Source of the DNA: Bacillota bacterium
Lineage (GTDB): Bacteria; Bacillota; Limnochordia; JAAZLZ01
Direction: 5' to 3'
DNA: 56,155 nucleotides
Assembly: GCA_012521755.1 (NCBI GenBank)
Contig: JAAYLV010000019.1
Coordinates: 1 to 56,155 of the forward strand
Positions 16,927 to 24,919 of the stretch are shown here, piece after piece. The translations under genes and the position numbers were made by a program. Within the stretch, counting starts at the first letter, position 1. Each line of letters begins with the position of its first letter. The notes under the pieces are model-generated. The model ran no database searches, was not told the DNA's origin, and saw only the letters and a list, made by a program, of their open reading frames with translations.

Positions 16927-16954
16927 AAAGGAAAAACCTGCCTCCGGGGAGAAG
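16927..16954 (+). promoter_or_regulatory. Candidate SigH-like promoter before cheW
   Basis: AAAGGAAAA (16927-16935) fits the SigH -35 consensus, and GGAGAAG (16948-16954) fits the -10 at all but the last base, with a 12-base spacer. Purine-rich matches occur by chance, so this is weak. It overlaps a possible minus-strand promoter for the glycosyltransferase (TTTAGA at 16924-16929 and CATACT at 16901-16906, 17-base spacer). Confidence 0.35.
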
Positions 16955-16970
16955 CTACTAGCAGCCCCTT

Positions 16971-16998
16971 TTGGCCAGGTGGGAAAATATGCTATACT
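16971..16998 (+). promoter_or_regulatory. Candidate SigA-type promoter before cheW
   Basis: TTGGCC (16971-16976) and TATACT (16993-16998) are separated by 16 bases. TGC before the -10 makes it an extended -10. It lies about 90 bases before the cheW start and could drive the che module. Confidence 0.5.
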
Positions 16999-17090
16999 GG
17001 GTGAGACCGGTAACTCCTTAAGGAGCAGCACATATTGTTCGATTATAGTAAAGAAGCCCTATTATCTCCAGGGAGGGGAGGGTACGATCA

Positions 17091-17594
17091 TTGGCACAGG
17101 CGACCGGAAAAAAGCAGACTAGTGAAAAACAATTGGTCGTGTTTACGCTGGCGACTGAGGAGTTCGGCATCGAGATTAACCAAGTGAAAGAGATCATCAA
17201 GCCGAGGGAGATTACCCGTCTACCCCATACACCAGAGTTCATCCGGGGAGTCATCAACTTGCGCGGGGAGATTATCCCGGTATTGGATCTGCGCAAGCGT
17301 TTCAACGTAGATGCCAGCGAAATTGATCGCGACAGCAGAATCATCGTCGTTGAAATCGCCGGTACCGTCGCGGGGCTGCTGGTCGATTCGGTCACGGAGG
17401 TATTGCGGATCGACGGCTCCCAAATCGAAGAGGCTCCTCGCAGCATCGCCGGTTTGAAGGCGGAGTTCTTGCAGGGTGTCGGCAAGATCGATGAGCGGTT
17501 GCTGATTCTGCTGGAAGTGAACAAGATTCTCAGCTCCCAGGAAGAGATCCAGCTGCAAACCCAGGTGGAGCTCGCCGCCAGTGAAGAAGACTGA
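17091..17594 (+). CDS. cheW: Chemotaxis coupling protein CheW
   Basis: A 167-residue CheW that links chemoreceptors to the kinase CheA. It shows the CheW fold: QLVVFTLATEEFGIEI, VKEIIKPREITRLPHTP, FIRGVINLRGEIIPVLDLR, and the V-T-E-V segment DSVTEVLRI. A short C-terminal tail is rich in Glu and Gln. The TTG start is preceded by GGGAGGGGAGGG (17071-17082). It is the first gene of a tightly spaced run with fliM, fliY, cheA, cheY, cheC and cheD. No receptor, cheB or cheR gene is in this window. Confidence 0.95.
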   Translation: MAQATGKKQTSEKQLVVFTLATEEFGIEINQVKEIIKPREITRLPHTPEFIRGVINLRGEIIPVLDLRKRFNVDASEIDRDSRIIVVEIAGTVAGLLVDSVTEVLRIDGSQIEEAPRSIAGLKAEFLQGVGKIDERLLILLEVNKILSSQEEIQLQTQVELAASEED

Positions 17595-17613
17595 GCGCAT
17601 ATAGGTGAAGGTC

Positions 17614-18597
17614 ATGAGCGATATTCTCTCCCAAGATGAGATCGATCAGTTGCTTCTCCTTGCCAGGGCGCAGCCGAGCGAGGTGGAGGAGCCTGTCTAT
17701 GGCTTGGATGCAGCTCCCTCTGTTTATGATTTTAGGCAGCCGAGCAAGCTCTCCAGGGATCACTTAAGGTCCATCCAGCGGATTCATGAGCAATTCGCCC
17801 GGGCCTTTTCGGGGCTTACTTCGGCCCGGCTTCGCACCCGGGTCGATCTTTCCATCGTATCCATTGAAAGATTGAGCTTTGGTGAATTCGTCAATGCCCT
17901 GGCCAGCCCATCGGTGATCAGCGTCTATTCCATTCAACCGCGAGATGGATTTCTCATCTTGCAGATGAACACGGAAATGGCCTTTATTCTCTACGATCGG
18001 TTGTGTGGCGGCCCAGGTCGGGCCCCAGACCGGCCCCGGGAAATGACTGACATTGAGCTGGCTGTGCTCAGCCGTCAGATTTTGACGGATTTGATTCGCA
18101 CCCTGGAAGCTAGTTGGCAGGAAGTATCGGATCTGTCCTTCCAGCTTCAGTTCACCGAGAGCAACCCCCAGTTCCTCCAGATGATGGCCGAACGGGACGC
18201 GGTGATCCTGGTCACCTTGGTCATGGAGATAGACCACTCCCAAGAGATGATCAATCTTTGCATGTCGCAAAGTGCGTTGGAGCCAGTCCTGAAGGAGATC
18301 ACTGGTCGGCGGCTGTTCGAATCAAGGCGCTCGCCGCAGCAGGAGGAGCTGGTGCAGCTGCGGGAGCATCTACTCAAAGCCGAGCTGCCTGTCGAGGTGG
18401 AACTAGGCAGAGCGACCTTGACCATGGAGGACTTGCTGGAGCTGCGGATTGGCGATGTCATTACCTTGGACCGGAAACGAACCGAAAAGCTCGATGTGCG
18501 GGTGGGCCACTCGGTCAAGTTCTTGGCATCACCCGGCAAACTAGGGCAGAAGCTCGGAGCTGTAATTACCGACATGTGTCAACAAGAGGGGAGATAG
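17614..18597 (+). CDS. fliM: Flagellar motor switch protein FliM
   Basis: A 327-residue canonical FliM of the C-ring. The N-terminal CheY-P-binding motif is intact (ILSQDEIDQLL), followed by the YDFRQPSKLS start of the middle domain. The middle domain contains the GGxG-like LCGGPGRA motif that contacts FliG. The C-terminal SpoA/FliN-like domain (LTMEDLLELRIGDVITLD, then HSVKFLASPGKLG) is complete. ATG 17614 was chosen over an earlier GTG because AGGTGA lies five bases before it. It is placed in the che module rather than between fliL and fliO, where a divergent relative now sits (44638-45417). Confidence 0.95.
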   Translation: MSDILSQDEIDQLLLLARAQPSEVEEPVYGLDAAPSVYDFRQPSKLSRDHLRSIQRIHEQFARAFSGLTSARLRTRVDLSIVSIERLSFGEFVNALASPSVISVYSIQPRDGFLILQMNTEMAFILYDRLCGGPGRAPDRPREMTDIELAVLSRQILTDLIRTLEASWQEVSDLSFQLQFTESNPQFLQMMAERDAVILVTLVMEIDHSQEMINLCMSQSALEPVLKEITGRRLFESRRSPQQEELVQLREHLLKAELPVEVELGRATLTMEDLLELRIGDVITLDRKRTEKLDVRVGHSVKFLASPGKLGQKLGAVITDMCQQEGR

Positions 18598-18601
18598 TGG
18601 G

Positions 18602-19639
18602 ATGGTGGATGATTTGCTCAGCCAAGAAGAAATCGATCAACTGCTGGGCGGCGTCTCCGAAGGAGAAGAGCCGGTGGAGCTCAGTGATCTGGAACGGGAC
18701 ACCCTGGCGGAAATCGGCAACATTTCCATGGGTTCGGCTGCGACGGCCCTGTCCACTTTAGTTGGCAAGAGGGTTAGGATCACCGTTCCCAGCGTTGAAG
18801 TGACGACTACTGCCCAGGTACAGGCAGCCTTCCCGACTCCCTGCGTAATCGTGACCGTAGAGTACACCTCCGGGCTCCAGGGTACGAACATATTCATCCT
18901 CAACGAATCCGATGCCCTAGTGATTGCAGGGCTCATGATGGGGGAGGATCCGCCTGATCTTTCGGCCGGGCTCGATGAGCTTCGTCTCAGCGCTGTGGCT
19001 GAAGCGATGAACCAAATGATGGGTTCCGCGGCCACAGCCATGTCGGAGCTGTTTCGGGAGACCATCGATCTGACCCCGCCAACAACTAAACATCAGTTGC
19101 TTGCGGAAACCCAAAAGGAAGTGCCTCTAGATGAGTCGGTGGTGACTGTCTCTTTCCGGATCGAGGTCGAGGGGCTTGTAGACAGTGAAATGCTCCAGGT
19201 CATCGAGACCCGATTTGCCCAAGAGATTGCTCGCCGCCTGCTCACGCCGGCCCAGTCGATGGCTGAAAGCTTAGAGGCACCAAAGCCAGAACCGCAACCA
19301 CCGCCGCCTCCTCCCGTTGCCGCAGCAGCTCCCCAATGGGAGCCAATGCCGGTGGCCCAAGGAAAGGAGACGCATGACAACATCAATATCGATCTGATCA
19401 AGCACATTCCCGTCCAAATAAGGGCTGTGTTGGGGCGAACCCGCATATCCATCGCCAACATCTTGAAGCTCGGGCCGGGACATGTGCTCGAGCTAGACAC
19501 CCTCGATGGCGAACCCATTGAGATCCTGGTGAACAATACGCCGATTGCCCGGGGTGAAGTAGTTGTCGTGGGCGAGCAATTCGGGGTGCGCATCACGGAA
19601 ATAGCAAGCGCTACCGATCGCATCAAAACCCTTGAATGA
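18602..19639 (+). CDS. fliY: Flagellar switch phosphatase FliY
   Basis: A 345-residue FliY: a short N-terminal CheY-P-binding motif (LLSQEEIDQLLGG), a CheC-like phosphatase domain and a C-terminal FliN domain, joined by a proline-rich linker (about residues 225-245). Both phosphatase half-sites are intact by eye: E37/N40 in TLAEIGNISMG and E134/N137 in AVAEAMNQMMG. FliY removes phosphate from CheY-P at the switch and replaces FliN in many Bacillota. The FliN part (VLGRTRISIANILKLGPG, then IARGEVVVVGEQFGVRITEI) is canonical. It starts four bases after fliM. Confidence 0.94.
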   Translation: MVDDLLSQEEIDQLLGGVSEGEEPVELSDLERDTLAEIGNISMGSAATALSTLVGKRVRITVPSVEVTTTAQVQAAFPTPCVIVTVEYTSGLQGTNIFILNESDALVIAGLMMGEDPPDLSAGLDELRLSAVAEAMNQMMGSAATAMSELFRETIDLTPPTTKHQLLAETQKEVPLDESVVTVSFRIEVEGLVDSEMLQVIETRFAQEIARRLLTPAQSMAESLEAPKPEPQPPPPPPVAAAAPQWEPMPVAQGKETHDNINIDLIKHIPVQIRAVLGRTRISIANILKLGPGHVLELDTLDGEPIEILVNNTPIARGEVVVVGEQFGVRITEIASATDRIKTLE

Positions 19640-19657
19640 GAAAGGAGGGGGGACGGG

Positions 19658-21592
19658 TTGGACCTTAGCGAATACAAGGATGTATTTGCTGCTGAAGCAA
19701 GGGAGTATATCCAGACATTAAACGACGACCTCCTAGATTTGGAGCAGCATCCCCATGATATGGAAGTCCTGGACCGGATGTTTCGCGGAGCCCACAGCCT
19801 CAAAGGGATGGCTGGCACCATGGGCTACGAGGAGCTGCAGCAGTTCACCCATGAGATGGAAAACGTCTTGAACGCTTTGCGGCAAGGTCGACCCGTTGAC
19901 GTCGAGATCATCAATCAGCTGTTCACTGCCTTCGACCTCCTCGAAATCCTCCTTGAGGAAAGCTTAGAACACGGGGAAGCAAAGACGGATACGACGGAGG
20001 TCCTGGAGAACCTCAGAAGCTGGCTCAGTCAGGAAGCACCCTCTGTCCAGCCTGACTTTGCCTTAGGGGAGCTGGACAAGGAAGAGATCAGGCAGGCCAG
20101 CCAGCAGGGAGAGCAGGCATGGAACATCCGGGTCCTGCTGCGGTCCAACGTTTTGATGAAATCGGCCCGGGCCTACACAGTCATCCAGGCTTTATCCCGG
20201 GTGGGGACAATCGTCCAGACTTCGCCCCCCATGGCCGATCTGGAAGAAGAACGATTTGACAATGAGTTTTCTGTCCTCTTGTTATCCAAAGCTGCCGCGG
20301 AGGACATCAAGGACATCTTTGACAAGATTCCCGAAATCGACCATGTGACCGTTGCCGAACTGGACATGGAGGCGGCCAAATCCCCTACTCAAAGCCAGGC
20401 CGCAACGACCAAACGTCGCTCCGAACATTTCGTCAGGGTCGAAACAGACCGCTTGGACAAGCTGCTGAACCTGGTGGGGGAGCTGGTCATCAGCCGTACC
20501 CAAGTGCTCGAACTTGGCGCGATGCTAGATGACAATACGGCCCGCGGCGCCATCGTTCAGCTCGACCGGGTGACCACCGAACTGCAGTACGCGGCCATGA
20601 GCCTCAGGATGGTGCCCATCAGGCAAGTGTTTGACCGCTTTCCCCGCATGGTCAGAGACCTGGCCCAGGCCGGGGGCAAACAAGTGCAGCTCAGGATTAC
20701 CGGTCAGGAGACGGAGCTCGATCGCTCCCTGGTCAACGAACTGGGTGAACCCCTCGTCCACTTGCTCCGCAATGCCGTCGATCACGGCTTAGAAAGTCCC
20801 GAGGAGCGCTTGGCCGCGGGGAAGAGCGAAGTTGGCACCATTTCCATCGCGGCCCGCCACGAAGGAAGCCACGTGGTCATCGAGATCAGTGATGACGGCC
20901 GGGGAATGGATGTGGAAAAGATCAGACAAAAGGCCATGGAGAAGGGGCTAATCGCCCCAGAGGCAAGTCTGTCGCCCCGGGAATTGTTGGACTTGGTCTT
21001 CCAGCCCGGCTTTAGCACCGCGGACAATATAACGGATATCTCTGGCCGCGGAGTGGGGATGGACGCTGTTCGTTCCGCGATCCAGCTCTTGAATGGTTCA
21101 GTTGAACTAGCGACCGAACTAGGGAAGGGGACGACAGTCACCATTAAGCTGCCGTTGACCTTGGCGATTATTAAAGCTCTCATGGTTCGCGCCAGAAACG
21201 AGATTTATGCCATCCCTATTCAGTCGATCCAGGAAAACATCCTGGTGCCGCGGGAAAAGGTAAAGACCATTCAGGGAGAAAAGGTCATCACCTTGCGCAA
21301 CCAAGTTCTGCCCCTGCTGGACCTGGCCGCACAGCTGGATGCAGGAGCCTTGGAGGATAAGAACATGTTGTCGGTCATCGTGGCCAACGTCGGCCAGGAG
21401 ATGGTTGGCCTCGTGGTGGACGAACTGCTGGGTCAGCAGGAAGTGGTCATCAAAACCCTCGACAGCAACCTTGCGAGCAGCCCCGGCATCGCCGGCGCCA
21501 CCATCTTGGGCAACGGGCAAGTTGCCCTCATCTTAGATGTAGCTGGCCTGCTTCAGCAGGAAAAGACCCCATATCGAGCAAAGGCCCAATAA
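19658..21592 (+). CDS. cheA: Chemotaxis sensor kinase CheA
   Basis: A 644-residue class II histidine kinase. P1 carries the phosphorylated His at residue 46 (RGAHSLKGMAG). A P2-like CheY-binding domain spans about residues 140-240. P3 dimerises (LVGELVISRTQV). P4 shows the N box HLLRNAVDHGLES near 367-379, G1 DDGRGMD, and G2 GRGVGMDAV. P5 is CheW-like and ends the protein. The kinase phosphorylates CheY in response to receptor signals. The TTG start has AAAGGAGGGGGG just upstream. It sits between the switch genes and cheY. Confidence 0.96.
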   Translation: MDLSEYKDVFAAEAREYIQTLNDDLLDLEQHPHDMEVLDRMFRGAHSLKGMAGTMGYEELQQFTHEMENVLNALRQGRPVDVEIINQLFTAFDLLEILLEESLEHGEAKTDTTEVLENLRSWLSQEAPSVQPDFALGELDKEEIRQASQQGEQAWNIRVLLRSNVLMKSARAYTVIQALSRVGTIVQTSPPMADLEEERFDNEFSVLLLSKAAAEDIKDIFDKIPEIDHVTVAELDMEAAKSPTQSQAATTKRRSEHFVRVETDRLDKLLNLVGELVISRTQVLELGAMLDDNTARGAIVQLDRVTTELQYAAMSLRMVPIRQVFDRFPRMVRDLAQAGGKQVQLRITGQETELDRSLVNELGEPLVHLLRNAVDHGLESPEERLAAGKSEVGTISIAARHEGSHVVIEISDDGRGMDVEKIRQKAMEKGLIAPEASLSPRELLDLVFQPGFSTADNITDISGRGVGMDAVRSAIQLLNGSVELATELGKGTTVTIKLPLTLAIIKALMVRARNEIYAIPIQSIQENILVPREKVKTIQGEKVITLRNQVLPLLDLAAQLDAGALEDKNMLSVIVANVGQEMVGLVVDELLGQQEVVIKTLDSNLASSPGIAGATILGNGQVALILDVAGLLQQEKTPYRAKAQ

Positions 21593-21656
21593 CGTGCACG
21601 AGTACGAACGGGGAGGTGTTCACAGCCACGACCCCATGGGGAATGGCGCAATTGCT

Positions 21657-22019
21657 ATGGCTCATACCATCTTAGTAGTAGATGATACCGCCTTCATGCG
21701 CATGATGATCAAGAATGTGGTGCAAAAACACGGATATCAAGTCATCGGCGAGGCTGGTGACGGTGAGGAAGCCATCGCCAAATACAAAGAGCTCCGTCCC
21801 GACCTAGTCACCATGGATATTACCATGCCGAAGCTGGACGGGATAAGCGCCATCAAAGCTATTATGGAATTCGATCCTAACGCGAAGATCATCGTCTGCA
21901 GCGCGATGGGCCAAAAAGCCATGGTCATTGAAGCTTTAAAATCTGGAGCCAAGGACTTTCTTGTCAAGCCTTTTGAAGCCGACCGGGTCATCGAAGCTCT
22001 GCAAAAAGCCGTTGGCTAA
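21657..22019 (+). CDS. cheY: Chemotaxis response regulator CheY
   Basis: A 120-residue single receiver domain. The phospho-acceptor is D54 (TMDITMP). The acidic pair D9/D10 (VVDDTAF), the switch residue S82 (VCSAMGQ) and the conserved K104 (LVKPF) are all present. Phospho-CheY binds FliM and FliY and sets motor rotation. I chose ATG 21657 (MAHTILVVDD), the family start; longer readings have no better ribosome binding site. An unused-looking GGGAGGTG at 21611-21618 is too far upstream to serve it. Confidence 0.95.
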   Translation: MAHTILVVDDTAFMRMMIKNVVQKHGYQVIGEAGDGEEAIAKYKELRPDLVTMDITMPKLDGISAIKAIMEFDPNAKIIVCSAMGQKAMVIEALKSGAKDFLVKPFEADRVIEALQKAVG

Positions 22020-22034
22020 GGGCGGTGCTTTAAT

Positions 22035-22637
22035 TTGACATACGAGAGCGACTTCAAGCTGGATGTGCTCAAGGAGCTGGGCAACATCGGGGCGGGCCAC
22101 GCCACAACCGCGCTATCAACACTACTTGGCAACAAGAAGCTTACCCTCGTGGTGCCTGAGGCCATGATCGTCGGGATGCAAGAAAGCATGAGTCTTTGCG
22201 GCGGACCGGAATCCCTGGTTGGTGCAATCTACATCAGGGTTTCCGGGGGCCTGTGCGGCCATATGGCTTTACTTCTTCCCTACGAAAGCGTCCAAAGCCT
22301 TCTCGGCTATCTACTAGGAGCGGCACCCCAAGAGCTCAGGGATATGGAGCTATCAACCCTCCAGGAAGTTGGCAATATCGTTGTCACTTCCTACTTGAAT
22401 GCCTTAGCCGAAATGACTAATACGCAGCTTTTTCCGTCGGTCCCCGCGGTAGCCGTTGACATGGCTGCGGCGGTGTGGAGCTCCATCCTAGCAGGCGCAG
22501 AAGTGGCCGATTACATCACCATTGTGCAGACCGGCTTTCAAACCGATGCAGAAATCATCGACGGCACCATCGCCTTCATCCCTGATGAAGAAGACTTGGC
22601 GAAGCTTCTAGGTGCCTTGGGCATGGGAGAGCTTTAA
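22035..22637 (+). CDS. cheC: CheY-P phosphatase CheC
   Basis: A 200-residue CheC with two phosphatase half-sites: E14/N17 in LKELGNIGAGHATTA and E111/N114 in LQEVGNIVVTS. CheC dephosphorylates CheY-P and is stimulated by CheD, forming an adaptation loop. The start is TTG, with AAGGGCGGTG upstream. Its stop overlaps the cheD start in a TAATG arrangement, so the two proteins are coupled in translation, as fits their physical partnership. Confidence 0.95.
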   Translation: MTYESDFKLDVLKELGNIGAGHATTALSTLLGNKKLTLVVPEAMIVGMQESMSLCGGPESLVGAIYIRVSGGLCGHMALLLPYESVQSLLGYLLGAAPQELRDMELSTLQEVGNIVVTSYLNALAEMTNTQLFPSVPAVAVDMAAAVWSSILAGAEVADYITIVQTGFQTDAEIIDGTIAFIPDEEDLAKLLGALGMGEL

Positions 22638-23113
22638 TGGAGGAAGTTTTCGTCAATATTGGGGAAATCAAGGTCTTAGCACAAGAGGGACGCCTTGTTG
22701 CGATAGGACTGGGTTCCTGCGTAGGTTTGATCCTCTATGACGAGCTGGCCAAGATCGGAGGCATGGCCCATGTTTTCCTGCCCACCAACAGGAAGGGAGG
22801 GGCCAATCAGCACCCGGGCAAGTTCGCGGACACCGCGGTTTCCGCCATGGTCGAGCAAATGGCAGCCATGGGGGCCCAAAAGCGTCGTCTCAAGGCGAAG
22901 ATGGCGGGGGGGAGCCAGCTTTTCTCTTACGGTGCTTCCGTCATGGATGTCGGCAGACAAAACGTGGAGGCCTTGCAAAGGGAGCTGCAAGCGGCAGGCA
23001 TTCCCTTGGTGGCCAGTGATGTGTTAGGCTCCCGGGGACGCAAACTGATTTTTGATGTGGGGACAGGCCAAGTGTTGGTTTTCGTCATTGGCCAGGAACC
23101 GGTTGAACTGTGA
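22637..23113 (+). CDS. cheD: Chemoreceptor glutamine deamidase CheD
   Basis: A 158-residue CheD that deamidates Gln residues on chemoreceptors and activates CheC. The catalytic Cys is C28 (GLGSCVGL) and the catalytic His is H45 (GGMAHVFLP). The core LFSYGASVMDVGRQN and SDVLGSRGRKLIFDV segments are present. Its ATG overlaps the cheC stop. It is the last gene of the che module; a 75-base gap with a long inverted repeat follows. Confidence 0.95.
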   Translation: MEEVFVNIGEIKVLAQEGRLVAIGLGSCVGLILYDELAKIGGMAHVFLPTNRKGGANQHPGKFADTAVSAMVEQMAAMGAQKRRLKAKMAGGSQLFSYGASVMDVGRQNVEALQRELQAAGIPLVASDVLGSRGRKLIFDVGTGQVLVFVIGQEPVEL

Positions 23114-23121
23114 CCCTCCAG

Positions 23122-23174
23122 CTGCGGCATAGAATCCACCTTTAGTCGACATGATAAGGGGAGAGATGCCGCGG
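23122..23174 (+). repeat. Inverted repeat before the zinc-ribbon gene
   Basis: CTGCGGCAT (23122-23130) and ATGCCGCGG (23166-23174) can pair over nine positions including one G-T pair, with a 35-base loop. It ends just upstream of GGGGGAGG, the ribosome binding site of the next gene. It may be a leader hairpin or an operator. Confidence 0.4.
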
Positions 23175-23188
23175 AAGGGGGAGGACAG

Positions 23189-23425
23189 TTGGATCTGGAG
23201 CGTGGCACTACTCGCATTTACACTTGTCCCATCTGCCGGGTGGACACACCCCACACCGTTTGCAGCCGACGGGGCGGAGTCTATGCTATCGTGTGCAGTA
23301 GTTGTGCCAGCGGATCCCTAGTTCGGGAGGAAGACTTGCGATTGCACCAATTCCGCTGGGAGGAAGAGTTGCGTCAAATCCTGGAAAACCTTAGTATTCA
23401 TGAGGATTTTGATAGTGATTCTTGA
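23189..23425 (+). CDS. Small zinc-ribbon protein of unknown function
   Basis: A 78-residue protein I do not recognise. The N-terminal half has two Cys pairs, CPIC near residue 13 and CSSC near residue 36, spaced as in a zinc ribbon; a further Cys lies between them. The C-terminal half is a charged helix rich in Glu and Arg. The TTG start has GGGGGAGG five bases or so upstream. It sits between cheD and dprA and ends close to the dprA start. A regulatory or RNA-binding role is possible but not shown. Confidence 0.65.
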   Translation: MDLERGTTRIYTCPICRVDTPHTVCSRRGGVYAIVCSSCASGSLVREEDLRLHQFRWEEELRQILENLSIHEDFDSDS

Positions 23426-23436
23426 GGGGTGAACGC

Positions 23437-24339
23437 ATGTCCAAGGATGAGCGGCTGGGCTGGATCGGCTTGAATATGGTGCCGGGCCTCGGTCCACGGC
23501 GCATCCGCCACTTGGTCGACTGCTTTCAAGGTGCTCAGAAAGCTTGGCGGGCCCCCGAACATCTCTTGGCCCAAGCTCTAGGTCCCCGTCTAGCCCGGCA
23601 CGTAGCCCGCCACCGTTCCCAACTAGACCCGCCCAAGGAACTCGAGAAAGCCCTTAGCCGGGGGTTTCGCATCCTGACTCCCATCTGCCCTGACTACCCG
23701 CCCTTGCTCAAGACCATCGCCGATGCCCCCGCAGCTTTGTATTGTTGGGGCCAAATCCCCCAAGGCCCTGCTGTAGCCTTGGTGGGCACCCGGCAGCCAT
23801 CGCCGGCAGGGCAAGTCATGGCCCATCGACTAGGTTTTGAGCTGGCCGGGCACGTCGCCGTCGTCAGCGGCCTTGCCCGGGGCATTGATGGCCTTGCCCA
23901 TCGGGGCGCCATCAATGGAGGGGGGAGGACATGGGCCGTCCTCGGCTCGGCCCTCGATCGCCTCTATCCCCCGGAACATGCAAGTCTAGCCCAGGACATC
24001 GCAGCCCACGGAGGATCGGTTCTGAGCGAGTATCCCTTGGGCACCGGACCGCGCCGGGGCCATTTCCCGGCCCGCAACCGCATCATCAGCGGCCTTGCTT
24101 TGGCGGTGGTGGTAGTTGAGGCACCGATGCGAAGCGGAGCGATGATTACCGCGGATCTTGCTCTGCAGCAGGGCCGCGAAGTCCTGGCGGTCCCCGGCAG
24201 CCCGGCCAACCCTAAGTGCCAGGGAAGCAATCTCCTCATTCAGCAAGGAGCAAAACTAGTTCAGGAGGCCCGCGACATCCTCGAGGAACTCAGTCCTTTA
24301 CCCCCGCCTGCGTTGATGCGGATTGACTCCCTTTCCTGA
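23437..24339 (+). CDS. dprA: DNA processing protein DprA
   Basis: A 300-residue DprA/Smf, which loads RecA onto incoming single-stranded DNA during transformation and is widely kept even in bacteria not known to be competent. An N-terminal SAM-like region (VPGLGPRRIRHL) is followed by the Rossmann domain: VALVGTRQPSPAGQ, VVSGLARGIDGLAHRGAI, AVLGSALDRLYPPEH, FPARNRIISGL and GREVLAVPG. ATG 23437 has GAGGGGTGA close upstream; a TTG at 23422 overlapping the preceding stop is less likely. Its 3' end contains the -35 of the smg promoter. Confidence 0.94.
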   Translation: MSKDERLGWIGLNMVPGLGPRRIRHLVDCFQGAQKAWRAPEHLLAQALGPRLARHVARHRSQLDPPKELEKALSRGFRILTPICPDYPPLLKTIADAPAALYCWGQIPQGPAVALVGTRQPSPAGQVMAHRLGFELAGHVAVVSGLARGIDGLAHRGAINGGGRTWAVLGSALDRLYPPEHASLAQDIAAHGGSVLSEYPLGTGPRRGHFPARNRIISGLALAVVVVEAPMRSGAMITADLALQQGREVLAVPGSPANPKCQGSNLLIQQGAKLVQEARDILEELSPLPPPALMRIDSLS

Positions 24340-24351
24340 AAGTTATATGAT
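24323..24351 (+). promoter_or_regulatory. SigA-type promoter of smg-topA
   Basis: TTGACT (24323-24328) and TATGAT (24346-24351) have an ideal 17-base spacer. The -35 lies within the end of dprA. The predicted start, near 24357-24359, coincides with the 5' base of a perfect hairpin. Confidence 0.75.
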
Positions 24352-24356
24352 GGGCG

Positions 24357-24380
24357 CAGGGTTCAGGCATCTGAACCCTG
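24357..24380 (+). promoter_or_regulatory. 5'-terminal hairpin of the smg transcript
   Basis: CAGGGTTCAG (24357-24366) pairs perfectly with CTGAACCCTG (24371-24380) around a GCAT loop. There is no T-run. Its position at the predicted transcript start suggests 5'-end protection of the mRNA, though it could also end incoming dprA transcription. Confidence 0.55.
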
Positions 24381-24405
24381 ACAATGGTCACAAGAGGGGT
24401 GTGTC

Positions 24406-24900
24406 GTGTCTGACGATCGAATCATCACCGCAATTCAATGGTTGTTAAAGACCATCTTAGCCAATGGCCGCAACCCAATTCCAGTGCAGGATGCGGTCGA
24501 CGGACTGCTCGATGCTGGTTTTGAGCTGGAAGAGATCGACGCAGCCGTCGACTTGCTGGTTGCGCTGCCAAATTTGATCCAGCCCGAGGGGGGATTGTGC
24601 TGTGAGTTTGACCCTGACTCCCAAGGGATGCGGGTCCTCACCGCGGAGGAGAAGGTCAAGCTCCCCCTTGAAGCGCAAGAATGGCTTTGGCGGTTGCTGA
24701 GGGCCGGACTGATTAGCCGCGCGGAAGCCGAATATGTACTGCAGCACGCTATGGCTCTCGACATAGGCGAAGTGGGGGTCCCAGAGTTGAAATGGGTGAT
24801 TGCGCAGATTTTGGAAGACGAAGCCAGGGCTTTGCTTTTGGCCACCACCCCCACCAAAGCCGAACTGAAAAGAGCCTGGGAAGCCGGCCTAATCAACTAA
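24406..24900 (+). CDS. smg: Smg/DUF494 family protein
   Basis: A 164-residue protein that matches the DUF494 (Smg) family by eye. The match covers LLDAGFELEEIDAAVDLL, then MRVLTAEEKVKL, GLISRAEAEYVLQHAMALD and the ELKWVIAQIL block. The C-terminal end (TKAELKRAWEAGLIN) is charged. The molecular function is unknown. In E. coli and relatives smg sits between dprA (smf) and a topoisomerase-like gene; here it lies between dprA and topA, so the linkage is shared across phyla. GTG start with GAGGGGTG upstream, in a transcript with its own promoter. Confidence 0.8.
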   Translation: MSDDRIITAIQWLLKTILANGRNPIPVQDAVDGLLDAGFELEEIDAAVDLLVALPNLIQPEGGLCCEFDPDSQGMRVLTAEEKVKLPLEAQEWLWRLLRAGLISRAEAEYVLQHAMALDIGEVGVPELKWVIAQILEDEARALLLATTPTKAELKRAWEAGLIN

Positions 24901-24919
24901 GGCTGTTTGCGGAGGTGAC

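Noticed and set aside
16904-17122. Possible 72-residue gene upstream of cheW
   Set aside because: It covers the promoter region, runs into cheW in another frame, and has no ribosome binding site.
18114-18761. Plus-strand frame bridging fliM and fliY
   Set aside because: It overlaps both conserved genes in another frame, and its translation has no family resemblance.
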